From JBLHUT01 sp047629975 (GTDB lineage Bacteria; Pseudomonadota; Alphaproteobacteria; Rhodobacterales; Rhodobacteraceae), in contig JBLHUT010000007.1 of NCBI GenBank assembly GCA_047629975.1, positions 1-34,847 of the forward strand: a DNA stretch of 34,847 nt, in the 5' to 3' direction. Made by a program: the position numbers and the translations under genes. Positions 6,415-14,584 of the stretch are shown here, piece by piece. Numbering within the stretch: position 1 is the stretch's first letter; every line of letters starts with the position of its first letter. Under the pieces are notes generated by a model. That model saw only the letters and a list, made by a program, of their open reading frames with translations. It was not told the DNA's origin and searched no databases.

Positions 6415-8269
6415 ATTTGATGTTCTTGTTATAGGCGGCGGTCATGCTGGCGCTGATGCTGCCCACGCTTCTGCGCGTGTCGGTGCCCGTACTGGCCTGA
6501 TAACAATGAAAAAATCAGATCTCGGGGTTATGTCCTGTAACCCGGCGATTGGGGGTCTTGGCAAGGGGCACCTCGTTCGGGAGATTGATGCCATGGACGG
6601 CCTTATGGGTCGTGTTGCAGATGCTTCCGGTATCCAGTTTCGCCTTTTGAATAGGACCAAAGGCCCCGCAGTTCAGGGACCTCGTAGTCAGGCCGATCGG
6701 AAGCTTTACAGAAAAGCAATGCAGACAGAGATAGCAAACACGCACAATCTGACAGTTGTTGAAGGTGAAGTCGTCGACATTCTTATTGATCAAGGAACAG
6801 CCAAAGGCGTTGTGCTGGCAGACGGAACAACGTTGACTGCACGCGCCGTCGTCCTCACGAGCGGTACATTCCTAAGAGGGAAAATTCTGATTGGCGACGA
6901 AAGCTATGCTGCTGGCCGCATGGGCGATGCGCCTTCACTGAGACTTGCTGATCGGATCCGCGATCTTGGTTTGCCTATGGGCAGACTGAAAACCGGCACG
7001 CCACCCCGTTTGGATGGAAGAACAATCAATTGGGAGATACTCGAGAGCCAGCCCGCGGATGAAGACCCGGAACTTTTTTCCTTTCTGTCAAAAGCGCCGA
7101 CAGCACGGCAGATCTCCTGTGGGATTACACACACGAACGTCCAAACACATGACATTATCCGTGAAAATCTGAACCGCTCCGCGATGTACGGCGGGCATGT
7201 CGAAGGGGTGGGTCCGCGATATTGCCCGTCCATCGAGGATAAGGTTGTCCGGTTTGCGGAAAAGGACTCTCATCAGATTTTTCTTGAACCTGAGGGACTT
7301 GATGATTTTACTGTCTATCCGAACGGTATATCGACGTCGTTACCCGCTGACGTTCAGACTGAATATGTTCATTCGATCAAGGGACTTGAGGCTGCGAATA
7401 TATTGCAGCCGGGCTACGCAATCGAATACGACTTTATAGATCCCAGAGCGCTATCCGCTACGCTTCAGCTGAAATCAGTCAATGGTTTCTATCTGGCGGG
7501 TCAAATCAACGGTACAACAGGCTATGAAGAGGCCGCAGCACAAGGATTGGTTGCCGGTTTAAACGCTGCATTCTGTGCGCTTGGGCGTGAGCCATACCAT
7601 TTTACGCGGCGAGAAAGCTATATTGGTGTGATGGTTGACGATCTGATAACTCAGGGCGTTACAGAACCCTACAGAATGTTCACGTCGCGTGCCGAGTTTA
7701 GGTTATCTCTGCGGGCAGATAACGCTGATCAGCGTTTAACGCCTATCGCGGTAAAGCTTGGGTGCGTCGGAGCAGCGCGGCAGGCGGTTTTTGAAGAGAA
7801 GATGGAGAAAATTTCTACTTCTCTTCAAGTACTTAAAGCTGAGACATTTACGGGGCGCGAGTTGAATGCCGCGGGTTTCCGAGTAAATGTCGATAGCCCG
7901 AAACGGAACGGGTTTGAAGCATTGTCGTTGCCGGGGGCAAGTTTTCCGGCGCTGACACAGCTTCGTGACGCCATAGGCGATGTTTCACGTGAAACAGCAG
8001 AGCAGATTAGTCGTGATGCTCTTTATGCTCATTACATCGTGCGACAGGAAAATGATGCCAAAGCGCTAAAAAAAGACGAGGCTTGGATAGTTCCAACAGA
8101 TTTTGACTATCAAGCGATTGAAGGATTATCGACCGAGCTTAAATCCAAGCTCTTACAGGTGCGTCCCTACGATCTTGCGCAAGCGGGCAGGGTTCAAGGT
8201 ATGACGCCCGCTGCTTTGACTCTGATCTTGTCAAGGTTGCGCCGGGCAGGGCTCCGGAAAACAGCATGA
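6407..8269 (+). CDS. mnmG: tRNA uridine-5-carboxymethylaminomethyl modification enzyme MnmG (GidA)
   Basis: FAD-dependent partner of MnmE in U34 tRNA modification, 620 aa. The FAD Rossmann motif GGGHAG is at about residues 10-15. The family blocks SCNPAIGGLGKGHL and FRLLNRTKGPAVQGPR and the C-terminal ALTLILSRLRR follow. An ATG at 6323 would add 28 residues inside mnmE that do not belong to the family. The GTG at 6407 has AGGTG 6 bases upstream and puts VLVIGGG at the expected place, so it is chosen. The start codon is inside parS site 1, and a second parS lies in the coding region (residues about 526-531). It overlaps rsmG by 4 bp. Confidence 0.96.
   Translation: MKQFDVLVIGGGHAGADAAHASARVGARTGLITMKKSDLGVMSCNPAIGGLGKGHLVREIDAMDGLMGRVADASGIQFRLLNRTKGPAVQGPRSQADRKLYRKAMQTEIANTHNLTVVEGEVVDILIDQGTAKGVVLADGTTLTARAVVLTSGTFLRGKILIGDESYAAGRMGDAPSLRLADRIRDLGLPMGRLKTGTPPRLDGRTINWEILESQPADEDPELFSFLSKAPTARQISCGITHTNVQTHDIIRENLNRSAMYGGHVEGVGPRYCPSIEDKVVRFAEKDSHQIFLEPEGLDDFTVYPNGISTSLPADVQTEYVHSIKGLEAANILQPGYAIEYDFIDPRALSATLQLKSVNGFYLAGQINGTTGYEEAAAQGLVAGLNAAFCALGREPYHFTRRESYIGVMVDDLITQGVTEPYRMFTSRAEFRLSLRADNADQRLTPIAVKLGCVGAARQAVFEEKMEKISTSLQVLKAETFTGRELNAAGFRVNVDSPKRNGFEALSLPGASFPALTQLRDAIGDVSRETAEQISRDALYAHYIVRQENDAKALKKDEAWIVPTDFDYQAIEGLSTELKSKLLQVRPYDLAQAGRVQGMTPAALTLILSRLRRAGLRKTA
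7981..7996. promoter_or_regulatory. parS: parS centromere-like site 2, inside mnmG
   Basis: Perfect 16-bp palindrome TGTTTCACGTGAAACA within the 3' third of mnmG. The reading frame translates it as Val-Ser-Arg-Glu-Thr flanked by Asp and Ala, so the protein sequence tolerates the site. Confidence 0.9.
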
Positions 8270-8868
8270 ATGGTTTGAATGTTTCACGTGAAACACAAGA
8301 GAGATTGGAAATCTACGCGGCGCTCCTTCAAAAATGGTCGCCAAAGATCAATTTGGTTGCTTCTGGTAGCTTGCCAAACCTTTGGGAGCGGCACTTTCTG
8401 GACTCAGCTCAGGTACTTGAGCGTATAGATGCTGTAGACGGAACATGGTTCGATCTTGGTTCGGGTGGGGGATTTCCCGGATTGGTTTGTGCGATCTTGG
8501 CGAAAGAAGCGGGGTCAAAGCTTCAATTTACTCTGGTTGAAAGCGATCAACGCAAAGCAGCTTTTTTGCGCACTGTTAGTCGGGAAACCGGTGTAAAGGT
8601 TGAGGTTCTTGCGCTCCGAATTGAACAATTGCCAGCGGAACCGGTGACAGTTCTATCGGCACGCGCTTTGGCCCCTCTTCCGAAACTCCTTCAGCTGTCC
8701 AAGCACCTGATTGGCTCGTCTACTGTTGCTTTGTTTCAAAAAGGCGCACAACATAAGCGTGAGGTGAACGATGCACTTGAAACATGGAGATTCGATCTCC
8801 GCACAGAACAAAGCAGAACGGACCCCCTCGGCGTGGTCCTTGAACTGAGAGACATTCATCATGTTTGA
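8266..8868 (+). CDS. rsmG: 16S rRNA (guanine-527-N7)-methyltransferase RsmG (GidB)
   Basis: SAM-dependent methylation of G527 in 16S rRNA; 200 aa. The SAM-binding loop FDLGSGGGFPGL is followed by the acidic LVESDQRKAAFL strand, where the ribose-binding Glu sits, and by the SARALAPL segment of the active site. The N-terminal NVSRETQERL is encoded by a parS palindrome. Start ATG overlaps the mnmG stop (ATGA), and the gene end overlaps parA by 8 bp, giving the classic mnmG-rsmG-parA-parB order. Confidence 0.95.
   Translation: MNGLNVSRETQERLEIYAALLQKWSPKINLVASGSLPNLWERHFLDSAQVLERIDAVDGTWFDLGSGGGFPGLVCAILAKEAGSKLQFTLVESDQRKAAFLRTVSRETGVKVEVLALRIEQLPAEPVTVLSARALAPLPKLLQLSKHLIGSSTVALFQKGAQHKREVNDALETWRFDLRTEQSRTDPLGVVLELRDIHHV
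8280..8295. promoter_or_regulatory. parS: parS centromere-like site 3, inside rsmG
   Basis: Perfect 16-bp palindrome TGTTTCACGTGAAACA spanning codons 5-10 of rsmG (read as Asn-Val-Ser-Arg-Glu-Thr). It lies about 580 bp upstream of parA. Confidence 0.9.
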
Positions 8869-9670
8869 TCCGAAACGGCCGGAAAATCCGAAAATTATAG
8901 CGGTGGTTAATCAAAAAGGTGGCGTTGGAAAAACAACGACGACCATCAATGTGGCTGCCGCTTTGGCGGAAATGGGGCAAAACGTACTGATTGTTGATCT
9001 TGACCCACAGGGCAATGCCAGCACAGGGCTGGGCGTGTTTGCTGAAGACCGCAAAAAAACAACTTATGACTTGCTGCTTGATGGGGTCGCGATCGACGAG
9101 GTCGTGGTTCCAACTGGAGTAGAAGGGGTGTTTCTTGCGCCCGGCACGACGGATTTGAGCTCGGCTGATATTGAACTGGCATCTCAGGAAAGGCGTATTT
9201 TTCTGCTCCGGGAGGCGCTTCGCGCTCCGGAGATCGCGAAATATGCCTTGAGCCATATTCTGATCGATTGTCCGCCTTCGCTAAATCTGTTGACGATCAA
9301 TGCAATGGTAGCTGCAGACTCCATTCTGGTTCCCTTGCAGAGCGAGTTCTTTGCGCTGGAGGGGTTGTCCCAATTGATGTTGACGCTTCGGGAAGTGCGA
9401 AGCTCTGCTAATCCTGACTTGCGGATCGAGGGTGTCGTTCTGACAATGTTTGACGGCCGCAATCGGTTGTCCCAACAGGTTGAGCAAGATGCACGCGATG
9501 CATTGGGCGACTTGGTATTTGACACGCGGGTCCCACGCAATGTTCGGGTAAGTGAGGCACCGAGTTTTGCACAACCGGTTCTGGATTATGACAGCAGTTC
9601 AAAGGGCAGTATTGCTTACCGAGAGCTTGCGCGCGAAATGATGGATCGAAATGTCGGCAAGGCCGCTTGA
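8861..9670 (+). CDS. parA: chromosome partitioning ATPase ParA (Soj family)
   Basis: Deviant Walker A ATPase that moves ParB-parS complexes during chromosome segregation. The 269-aa length is typical of chromosomal ParA without a DNA-binding N-terminal domain. The deviant P-loop KGGVGKTTT is at residues 19-27, with signature Lys19 and catalytic Lys24. Walker A' IVDLDPQGNAS follows, then HILIDCPPSLNLLT (Walker B) and PLQSEFFALEGLSQL. It begins inside the rsmG 3' end and is followed directly by parB. The position next to three parS sites and the putative oriC supports a primary-chromosome, not plasmid, system. Confidence 0.96.
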   Translation: MFDPKRPENPKIIAVVNQKGGVGKTTTTINVAAALAEMGQNVLIVDLDPQGNASTGLGVFAEDRKKTTYDLLLDGVAIDEVVVPTGVEGVFLAPGTTDLSSADIELASQERRIFLLREALRAPEIAKYALSHILIDCPPSLNLLTINAMVAADSILVPLQSEFFALEGLSQLMLTLREVRSSANPDLRIEGVVLTMFDGRNRLSQQVEQDARDALGDLVFDTRVPRNVRVSEAPSFAQPVLDYDSSSKGSIAYRELAREMMDRNVGKAA

Positions 9671-9684
9671 CGGGGGATATTTTT

Positions 9685-10581
9685 GTGGAAAAAGAACGAG
9701 TTAAACGAGGTTTGGGGCGCGGTTTGTCGGCGTTGATGTCGGATGTTTCGCTTGATCAGGCCGCTGTCGAGGGGTCTGTTCGACGAACTGAGCGAATGAT
9801 GCCGGTTGAAAAATTGATGCCCAACCCCGATCAGCCGCGCCACCAATTTGTTGAGGAACGGCTTGAAGAATTGGCGGCGTCTATTCGGGAAAAGGGCGTT
9901 ATCCAACCTTTGATCGTTCGCCCGTTTGGTGACGGTTATCAGATCGTTGCCGGTGAACGGCGTTGGCGTGCTGCGCAAATGGCCCAAGTGCACGAAGTGC
10001 CGGTTGTCATCAGGGAAATGACGGACACCGAGACGCTTGAGGTCGCGATTATCGAAAATATCCAGCGTGCCGACTTGAACCCGATCGAAGAGGCATTGGG
10101 CTATTGCCAGTTGATTGAACGGTTCGGTCACACGCAAGAGCAGCTTGCTAAAGCATTGGGAAAAAGCCGGTCCCATATTGCGAACATGATGCGGTTGATG
10201 GGTCTTCCGCCGCACGTCAAAGGGCTGGTCGAGCTTGGGACAATATCAATGGGCCACGCGCGGGCGTTGGTTACGCTTGATGAGGACCGTGCTGAACAGG
10301 TGGCTCACCAAATTGTCAGCAAGGGATTGTCGGTACGGGATACCGAAAAGCTTCTCAAATCGGTTGGTTCCAAGAAATCTAAACCTAAACAACGTGTTAG
10401 TTCAAAAAAGGATGCTGATACCCAGGCTCTTGAGGGGGATCTCTCGGCCAATCTGGGGATGCCGGTAACGATCAACCACATGGGTGGTTCGGGTCAGCTT
10501 GTGATAAACTATCGTGATCTGGAAGATCTGGATGCCTTGTGCCGTGTGCTTAGCGCGGGCCCGTTGGACGGCTCCAGATAA
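9685..10581 (+). CDS. parB: chromosome partitioning protein ParB (parS-binding CTPase)
   Basis: Binds parS and spreads as a CTP-dependent clamp, recruiting ParA and usually SMC. The 298-aa protein begins with the basic KRGLGRGLSALM motif, the likely ParA-stimulating region. The CTP-binding segments are QPLIVRPFGDGYQIVAGERRWRA (split here as QPLIVRP and GERRWRA) and ENIQRADLNPIEEA. A helix-turn-helix HTQEQLAKALGKSRSHIANM and a C-terminal dimerisation domain follow. A TTG at 9667 overlaps the parA stop and could start the frame, but the GTG at 9685 has GGGGGA 7 bases upstream and is preferred. Its last 32 bp overlap the convergent DUF454 gene. Confidence 0.95.
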   Translation: MEKERVKRGLGRGLSALMSDVSLDQAAVEGSVRRTERMMPVEKLMPNPDQPRHQFVEERLEELAASIREKGVIQPLIVRPFGDGYQIVAGERRWRAAQMAQVHEVPVVIREMTDTETLEVAIIENIQRADLNPIEEALGYCQLIERFGHTQEQLAKALGKSRSHIANMMRLMGLPPHVKGLVELGTISMGHARALVTLDEDRAEQVAHQIVSKGLSVRDTEKLLKSVGSKKSKPKQRVSSKKDADTQALEGDLSANLGMPVTINHMGGSGQLVINYRDLEDLDALCRVLSAGPLDGSR

Positions 10582-10909
10582 AGAGCAGTACGCAACACAG
10601 GACGCTGCCTTGGATGATCAGGATCAATGGCCGCAAGCCGAGGTAGAGCGAGAGGCCGAACACCAATAATATCGAGAGAGTGGCCGCTCGTTTACCACGC
10701 AGGCTGATCGCACCGTTGTCGCGCCAGTCTTGGATGGGCGGGCCAAGGATGGGGTGTTCGACGAGCCAATCGTGGAGTTGTGGCGATGATTGTGCAAAGC
10801 AGAATGCCGCAAGGATGAGGAACGGGACAGTCGGGACAAGCGGCAGTATTATGCCAAGTGTCCCGCATATTAGCGCCATGACGCCTGCGATAGCGTAGAA
10901 TAGCCTCAT
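10550..10909 (-). CDS. YbaN-like DUF454 inner-membrane protein
   Basis: Small integral membrane protein of unknown function, 119 aa. It matches the DUF454/YbaN pattern: a first hydrophobic segment, then GIILPLVPTVPFLILAAFCF (about residues 19-38), SSPQLHDWL, a HPILGPPIQDW block and two further hydrophobic segments near the C-terminus. It sits tail-to-tail with parB with a 32-bp overlap, and starts 5 bp from the end of hemW on the same strand. It is therefore probably the last gene of the rph-rdgB-hemW transcript. No biochemical role is claimed. Confidence 0.85.
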   Translation of the reverse strand: MRLFYAIAGVMALICGTLGIILPLVPTVPFLILAAFCFAQSSPQLHDWLVEHPILGPPIQDWRDNGAISLRGKRAATLSILLVFGLSLYLGLRPLILIIQGSVLCCVLLFIWSRPTGPR

Positions 10910-10913
10910 GATT

Positions 10914-12071
10914 CTATCCTGCCAGTAATTCCCGGATGACAGCGTTTAACACAAGTCGACCCGCTTGAGTTGTTTTGAGATGTGTTCCCGTTCGGATCAA
11001 AAAGCCGCCTTGGGCCAGATCTGCGATTGCGGCGTCTTGTGCGGCGCTTAGGGTTAAGCGGTTAAGCGAGACACCGGAATTCACCCGCAGACCCATCATT
11101 AGATATTCATCGTCGATTTCTGTTGGGGGAAGGGCAGCCCATGTTGTGGCGGAATCTGGCTCTTTTGCGATTTCTTTCAACCACTTGATCGGTGCGCTTT
11201 CGGCGGTGGTTGCGTGGCGTGTTCCGTTCAGCGTGAGCCGGCCATGCGCGCCCGGACCGATCCCGATGTAGTCGCCACCGGTCCAATAGATCAGGTTGTG
11301 CTGGCTTTCGGCGCCTTGGCGGGCGTGGTTCGAGACTTCATAGGCGGGGATGCCGGCGGCGTTGCAAAGAGATTGGGTGAGGTCGTACATATCTGCACTA
11401 AGGTCTTCGGACGGCAATCCGGCAAGACCACCCCGCGCAAACCGGTCGCCAAATGCGGTGCCCGGTTCAATGGTTAACTGGTAAAGTGATAGATGATCAA
11501 CGGCCATTTCAAGGGCGCGCGACAGTTCGGTTTCCCACGCGTCGAGCGCTTGATCCTGCCGTGCATAGATCAGGTCAAACGAGACACGATCAAATGTCGC
11601 CCGGGCGATATCAAAAGCTGACTGCGCTTCGCTGACCGAGTGGAGGCGTCCGAGTTTTCGCAGCGCATCGTCGTTAAGAGACTGAATTCCCATGGAAATC
11701 CGATTAACTCCAGCCATGCGGTAGTCTTTGAAGCGGTTGGCCTCGACCGAGGTCGGGTTGGCTTCCAGTGTGACTTCCCAGTCGTTGGCGATGGGCCATG
11801 TGGCGCGGATTTTGTCCATCACCTGATGAACGACGGACGGGTCCATCAAGCTTGGGGTGCCGCCGCCAAAAAACACCGAATTGAGGGTGCGCCCCGTGGT
11901 CAGAGCGCCAAAACGGGCAATTTCCGCGCAATAGGCATCTGCCCAGGCTTGCTGGTCAATAGCGGCCACAACGTGCGAGTTGAAATCACAATAGGGGCAT
12001 TTGGCCTGACAAAACGGCCAGTGCAGATAAAGACCGAACTTGGGTCTATCCAGAGGGGCTTGCAGGGTCAT
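10914..12071 (-). CDS. hemW: radical SAM haem chaperone HemW
   Basis: HemN-like radical SAM protein of the HemW branch, which binds haem and delivers it to membrane targets rather than acting as coproporphyrinogen oxidase. The 385-aa protein has the Fe-S motif CQAKCPYC (Cys21, Cys25, Cys28) right after LYLHWPF. FFGGGTPSLM and ISMGIQSLNDDALRKLGR follow, as in the family. At about 385 aa it is shorter than true HemN (about 450). The start overlaps the rdgB stop by 4 bp. The rdgB-hemW pairing is a common conserved neighbourhood. Confidence 0.93.
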   Translation of the reverse strand: MTLQAPLDRPKFGLYLHWPFCQAKCPYCDFNSHVVAAIDQQAWADAYCAEIARFGALTTGRTLNSVFFGGGTPSLMDPSVVHQVMDKIRATWPIANDWEVTLEANPTSVEANRFKDYRMAGVNRISMGIQSLNDDALRKLGRLHSVSEAQSAFDIARATFDRVSFDLIYARQDQALDAWETELSRALEMAVDHLSLYQLTIEPGTAFGDRFARGGLAGLPSEDLSADMYDLTQSLCNAAGIPAYEVSNHARQGAESQHNLIYWTGGDYIGIGPGAHGRLTLNGTRHATTAESAPIKWLKEIAKEPDSATTWAALPPTEIDDEYLMMGLRVNSGVSLNRLTLSAAQDAAIADLAQGGFLIRTGTHLKTTQAGRLVLNAVIRELLAG

Positions 12072-12685
12072 TTCCTCGCGACAAACGGTCCGGCGACCAA
12101 TTTGGCAAAGGCGACGGCACGGTGGGACATGGCATGTTTGCGCGCGGGGTCCATCTCTCCGAAGGTTTCGGTTTCGCCGTGTGGCAGAAACATCGGATCA
12201 AACCCGAACCCGTGCGCACCGCGCATCGGCCAGACAAGGCGGCCCTCGACGGTGCCCTCGAACACTTCGTCGTGGCCGTCGGGCCACGCAAGGCAAAGCG
12301 TGCAGCAAAAGCGTGCGATGAAAGGCTCGGTCGCTGTTGTGGTTTGTACCGCGGTCCAGACCTTTTGCATGGCCAGCGGGTAGTCGCGGCCAGCGGGTGT
12401 TTCTGCCCAATCAGCGGTGTAAACACCCGGCGCACCGTTCAGGGCGTCAACCTGAATGCCGCTGTCGTCTGACAGGGCGGGCAGGCCGCTGGCGTTGGCG
12501 GCAAAGTGGGCTTTGATGCGGGCGTTGCCGGCAAATGTGTCTTCGGTCTCTTCGGGTTCTTCAAAACCGAGGTCGCCGACAGAGCGCACGGAAACGCCAA
12601 ACGGGGCAAGCAAGGCCCCGATTTCGCGAATTTTTCCAGCATTGTGAGACGCAAGAACAAGCGTGTCGCCGTCAAACCGCCGCAT
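12068..12685 (-). CDS. rdgB: dITP/XTP pyrophosphatase RdgB
   Basis: Removes non-canonical purine triphosphates (dITP, ITP, XTP) to the monophosphates and protects DNA and RNA. The 205-aa protein has the phosphate-binding SHNAGKIREI (residues 13-22), the acidic LSDDSGIQVDAL active-site segment, GFGFDPMFLP, and the C-terminal SHRAVAFAKL block. All are hallmarks of the HAM1 family. Its ATG overlaps the rph stop by one base (TGATG) and its end overlaps hemW, giving an rph-rdgB-hemW coupled unit. Confidence 0.95.
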   Translation of the reverse strand: MRRFDGDTLVLASHNAGKIREIGALLAPFGVSVRSVGDLGFEEPEETEDTFAGNARIKAHFAANASGLPALSDDSGIQVDALNGAPGVYTADWAETPAGRDYPLAMQKVWTAVQTTTATEPFIARFCCTLCLAWPDGHDEVFEGTVEGRLVWPMRGAHGFGFDPMFLPHGETETFGEMDPARKHAMSHRAVAFAKLVAGPFVARK

Positions 12686-13395
12686 CAGCTTGTTGCTGCC
12701 TTTTGTGCGGCAACAAGCTCGGCAACGCCGGTTTCCGCCAGATCAAGAAGCGTTGACATCTGATCGCGCGAGAATGTGGCCCCTTCGGCGCTGGCTTGCA
12801 CCTCGATCAGTTTGCCCGAGCCTGTCATGACGAAATTTGCGTCTGTCCCTGCTTCGGAATCCTCGAGGTAGTCAAGGTCGAGCACCGGCTGTCCGGCATA
12901 AATTCCGCAAGATACTGCCGCCACAGGGTCCAGCAACGGATCGGAAATCACGTCGCCGATTTTCATCAGCTTGTTCACCGCAAGGCGCAGTGCGACCCAG
13001 CCGCCGGTGATCGACGCACAGCGGGTGCCGCCATCGGCCTGAAGCACATCGCAATCTACGGTGATCTGACGTTCACCCAAAGCGACGCGATCAACACCGG
13101 CCCGCAAGGAACGCCCGATCAGGCGCTGGATTTCCTGAGTGCGGCCGGATTGGCCGTTTTTGGCCTCGCGGCGCATGCGGGTGTGTGTCGCACGCGGCAG
13201 CATGCCGTATTCGGCGGTGACCCATCCCAGCCCGGTGTTTTTCAAAAATGGCGGCACGCGTTCGTCAATACTTGCAGTACAAAGAACATGCGTGTTGCCG
13301 CATTTGATGATACAGGAGCCTTCTGCGTAGCGTGTCACGTTGGTTTCGATGGTGATCGAACGCATGGCGTTGGTGTCTCGGCCGGATGGTCGCAT
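12685..13395 (-). CDS. rph: ribonuclease PH
   Basis: Phosphorolytic 3'-5' exoribonuclease involved in tRNA 3'-end maturation, 236 aa against about 238 usual. N-terminal MRPSGRD begins the family and GSCIIKCGNTHVLC follows. The conserved RTQEIQRLIGRSLRA block, DCDVLQADGGTR and the phosphate-binding segment with LDLDYLEDS are intact. The frame stays open 28 codons upstream to 13479, but the ATG at 13395 has GGGGAGG 7 bases upstream and matches the family start. It is divergent from hrcA across a 115-bp gap. Confidence 0.95.
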   Translation of the reverse strand: MRPSGRDTNAMRSITIETNVTRYAEGSCIIKCGNTHVLCTASIDERVPPFLKNTGLGWVTAEYGMLPRATHTRMRREAKNGQSGRTQEIQRLIGRSLRAGVDRVALGERQITVDCDVLQADGGTRCASITGGWVALRLAVNKLMKIGDVISDPLLDPVAAVSCGIYAGQPVLDLDYLEDSEAGTDANFVMTGSGKLIEVQASAEGATFSRDQMSTLLDLAETGVAELVAAQKAATS

Positions 13396-13510
13396 TTTGA
13401 GCCTCCCCTTTGTGGTTGCCCTGTCTTCGCGCGCACGCCTTGGTGATGCAAGCCCGATTGACCTGTTGTGCGGTGACAATTTAGCTATGTATGAGGTAAG
13501 GATAGTATCA

Positions 13511-14572
13511 ATGGCTCATGGTTCGAAAATCATTAACGAGATGAACGACCGCTCGCGGGAAGTGTTCCGGCGCGTGGTTGAGAGCTATCTTGAAAATGGT
13601 GAACCTGTGGGCTCGCGGACGCTGACGCGAAGTCTGTCAGAGCAGGTTTCAGCCGCCACAATTCGAAATGTGATGCAGGATCTCGAATATCTGGGCCTGC
13701 TGCATTCGCCTCATGTGTCGGCGGGGCGCATTCCGACGCAAGTCGGTTTGCGGATGTTCGTCGATGGCCTGCTAGAGGTGCGCGATGTGGCTGTTGGCGA
13801 CCGCGAATTGATTGACGCCACGGTCGACGGCACGGATGCCGACGTTGCCGCGTTGATGGGCAAGGTCGGAGCGGCCCTGTCGGGTGCGACGCAGGTGGCA
13901 AGCCTTGTGCTTGCGCCCAAGCACGAAGCACCGGTCAAGCATATCGAGTTTGTGCAGCTGGGACATGATCGTGCTTTGGTCGTGTTGGTTTTTGCGGACG
14001 GGCACGTCGAGAATCGCGTCTTTACGCCGCCACCCGGTCAAACGGCCAGCTCGATGCGCGAGGCGAGCAATTTTTTGAACGCACTCGCCGAGGGCCGTAC
14101 CCTGAGCGAATTGTCGCGGGTCATTAGCGAAGAGATCGTGACCCGGCGTCAGGAGATTGATGATCTGGCCCGTCAAATGGTCGAGGGCGGGGCGGCTATC
14201 TGGGCTGACGAAGGCGGGATTGATGCGCGACTGATCGTGCGCGGGCGCTCTAACCTGTTGGAAAAAGACACGGATGCGGACGCGTTGGGGCGGATCAAGA
14301 TTCTGTTCGATGATCTGGAACGCAAGCGGGATATTGCCGATTTTCTCGATTTGGCGGATCAGGGCGAAGGTGTGCGCATTTTTATTGGCTCAGAGAACAA
14401 GTTGTTCTCACTTTCGGGTTCCTCTTTGGTGGTTTCACCATATATGAACGCGGATCGTAAGATTATTGGTGCGGTTGGTGTCATTGGACCCACGCGCTTG
14501 AATTATGGCAGGATCGTACCCATTGTGGACTATACCGCACAATTGGTGGGGCGCATTCTGTCAGGTCGTTGA
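13511..14572 (+). CDS. hrcA: heat-inducible transcription repressor HrcA
   Basis: Repressor of groE/dnaK-type heat-shock genes at CIRCE operators; 353 aa. The N-terminal winged helix includes MNDRSREVFRRVVESYLENG and GSRTLTRSLSEQVSAATIRN, followed by the GLLHSPHVSAGRIPTQVGLR block. The remainder is the GAF-like and dimerisation region ending in NYGRIVPIVDYTAQLVGR. The frame is open upstream to 13340, but the ATG at 13511 with GAGGTAAGGA about 8 bases upstream fits the family. No CIRCE sequence (TTAGCACTC with its inverted repeat) is visible ahead of it, so autoregulation is not supported here. It is followed by grpE after 12 bp. Confidence 0.94.
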   Translation: MAHGSKIINEMNDRSREVFRRVVESYLENGEPVGSRTLTRSLSEQVSAATIRNVMQDLEYLGLLHSPHVSAGRIPTQVGLRMFVDGLLEVRDVAVGDRELIDATVDGTDADVAALMGKVGAALSGATQVASLVLAPKHEAPVKHIEFVQLGHDRALVVLVFADGHVENRVFTPPPGQTASSMREASNFLNALAEGRTLSELSRVISEEIVTRRQEIDDLARQMVEGGAAIWADEGGIDARLIVRGRSNLLEKDTDADALGRIKILFDDLERKRDIADFLDLADQGEGVRIFIGSENKLFSLSGSSLVVSPYMNADRKIIGAVGVIGPTRLNYGRIVPIVDYTAQLVGRILSGR

Positions 14573-14584
14573 TAAGAGGTGAAT

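Noticed and set aside
8574..8589. Fourth parS in rsmG suggested by a second Val-Ser-Arg-Glu-Thr
   Set aside because: Five of 16 bases differ from parS and the CACGTG core is lost; kept only as an evolutionary observation.
13396..13510. CIRCE operator ahead of hrcA
   Set aside because: No TTAGCACTC or its inverted partner is present in the divergent gap.
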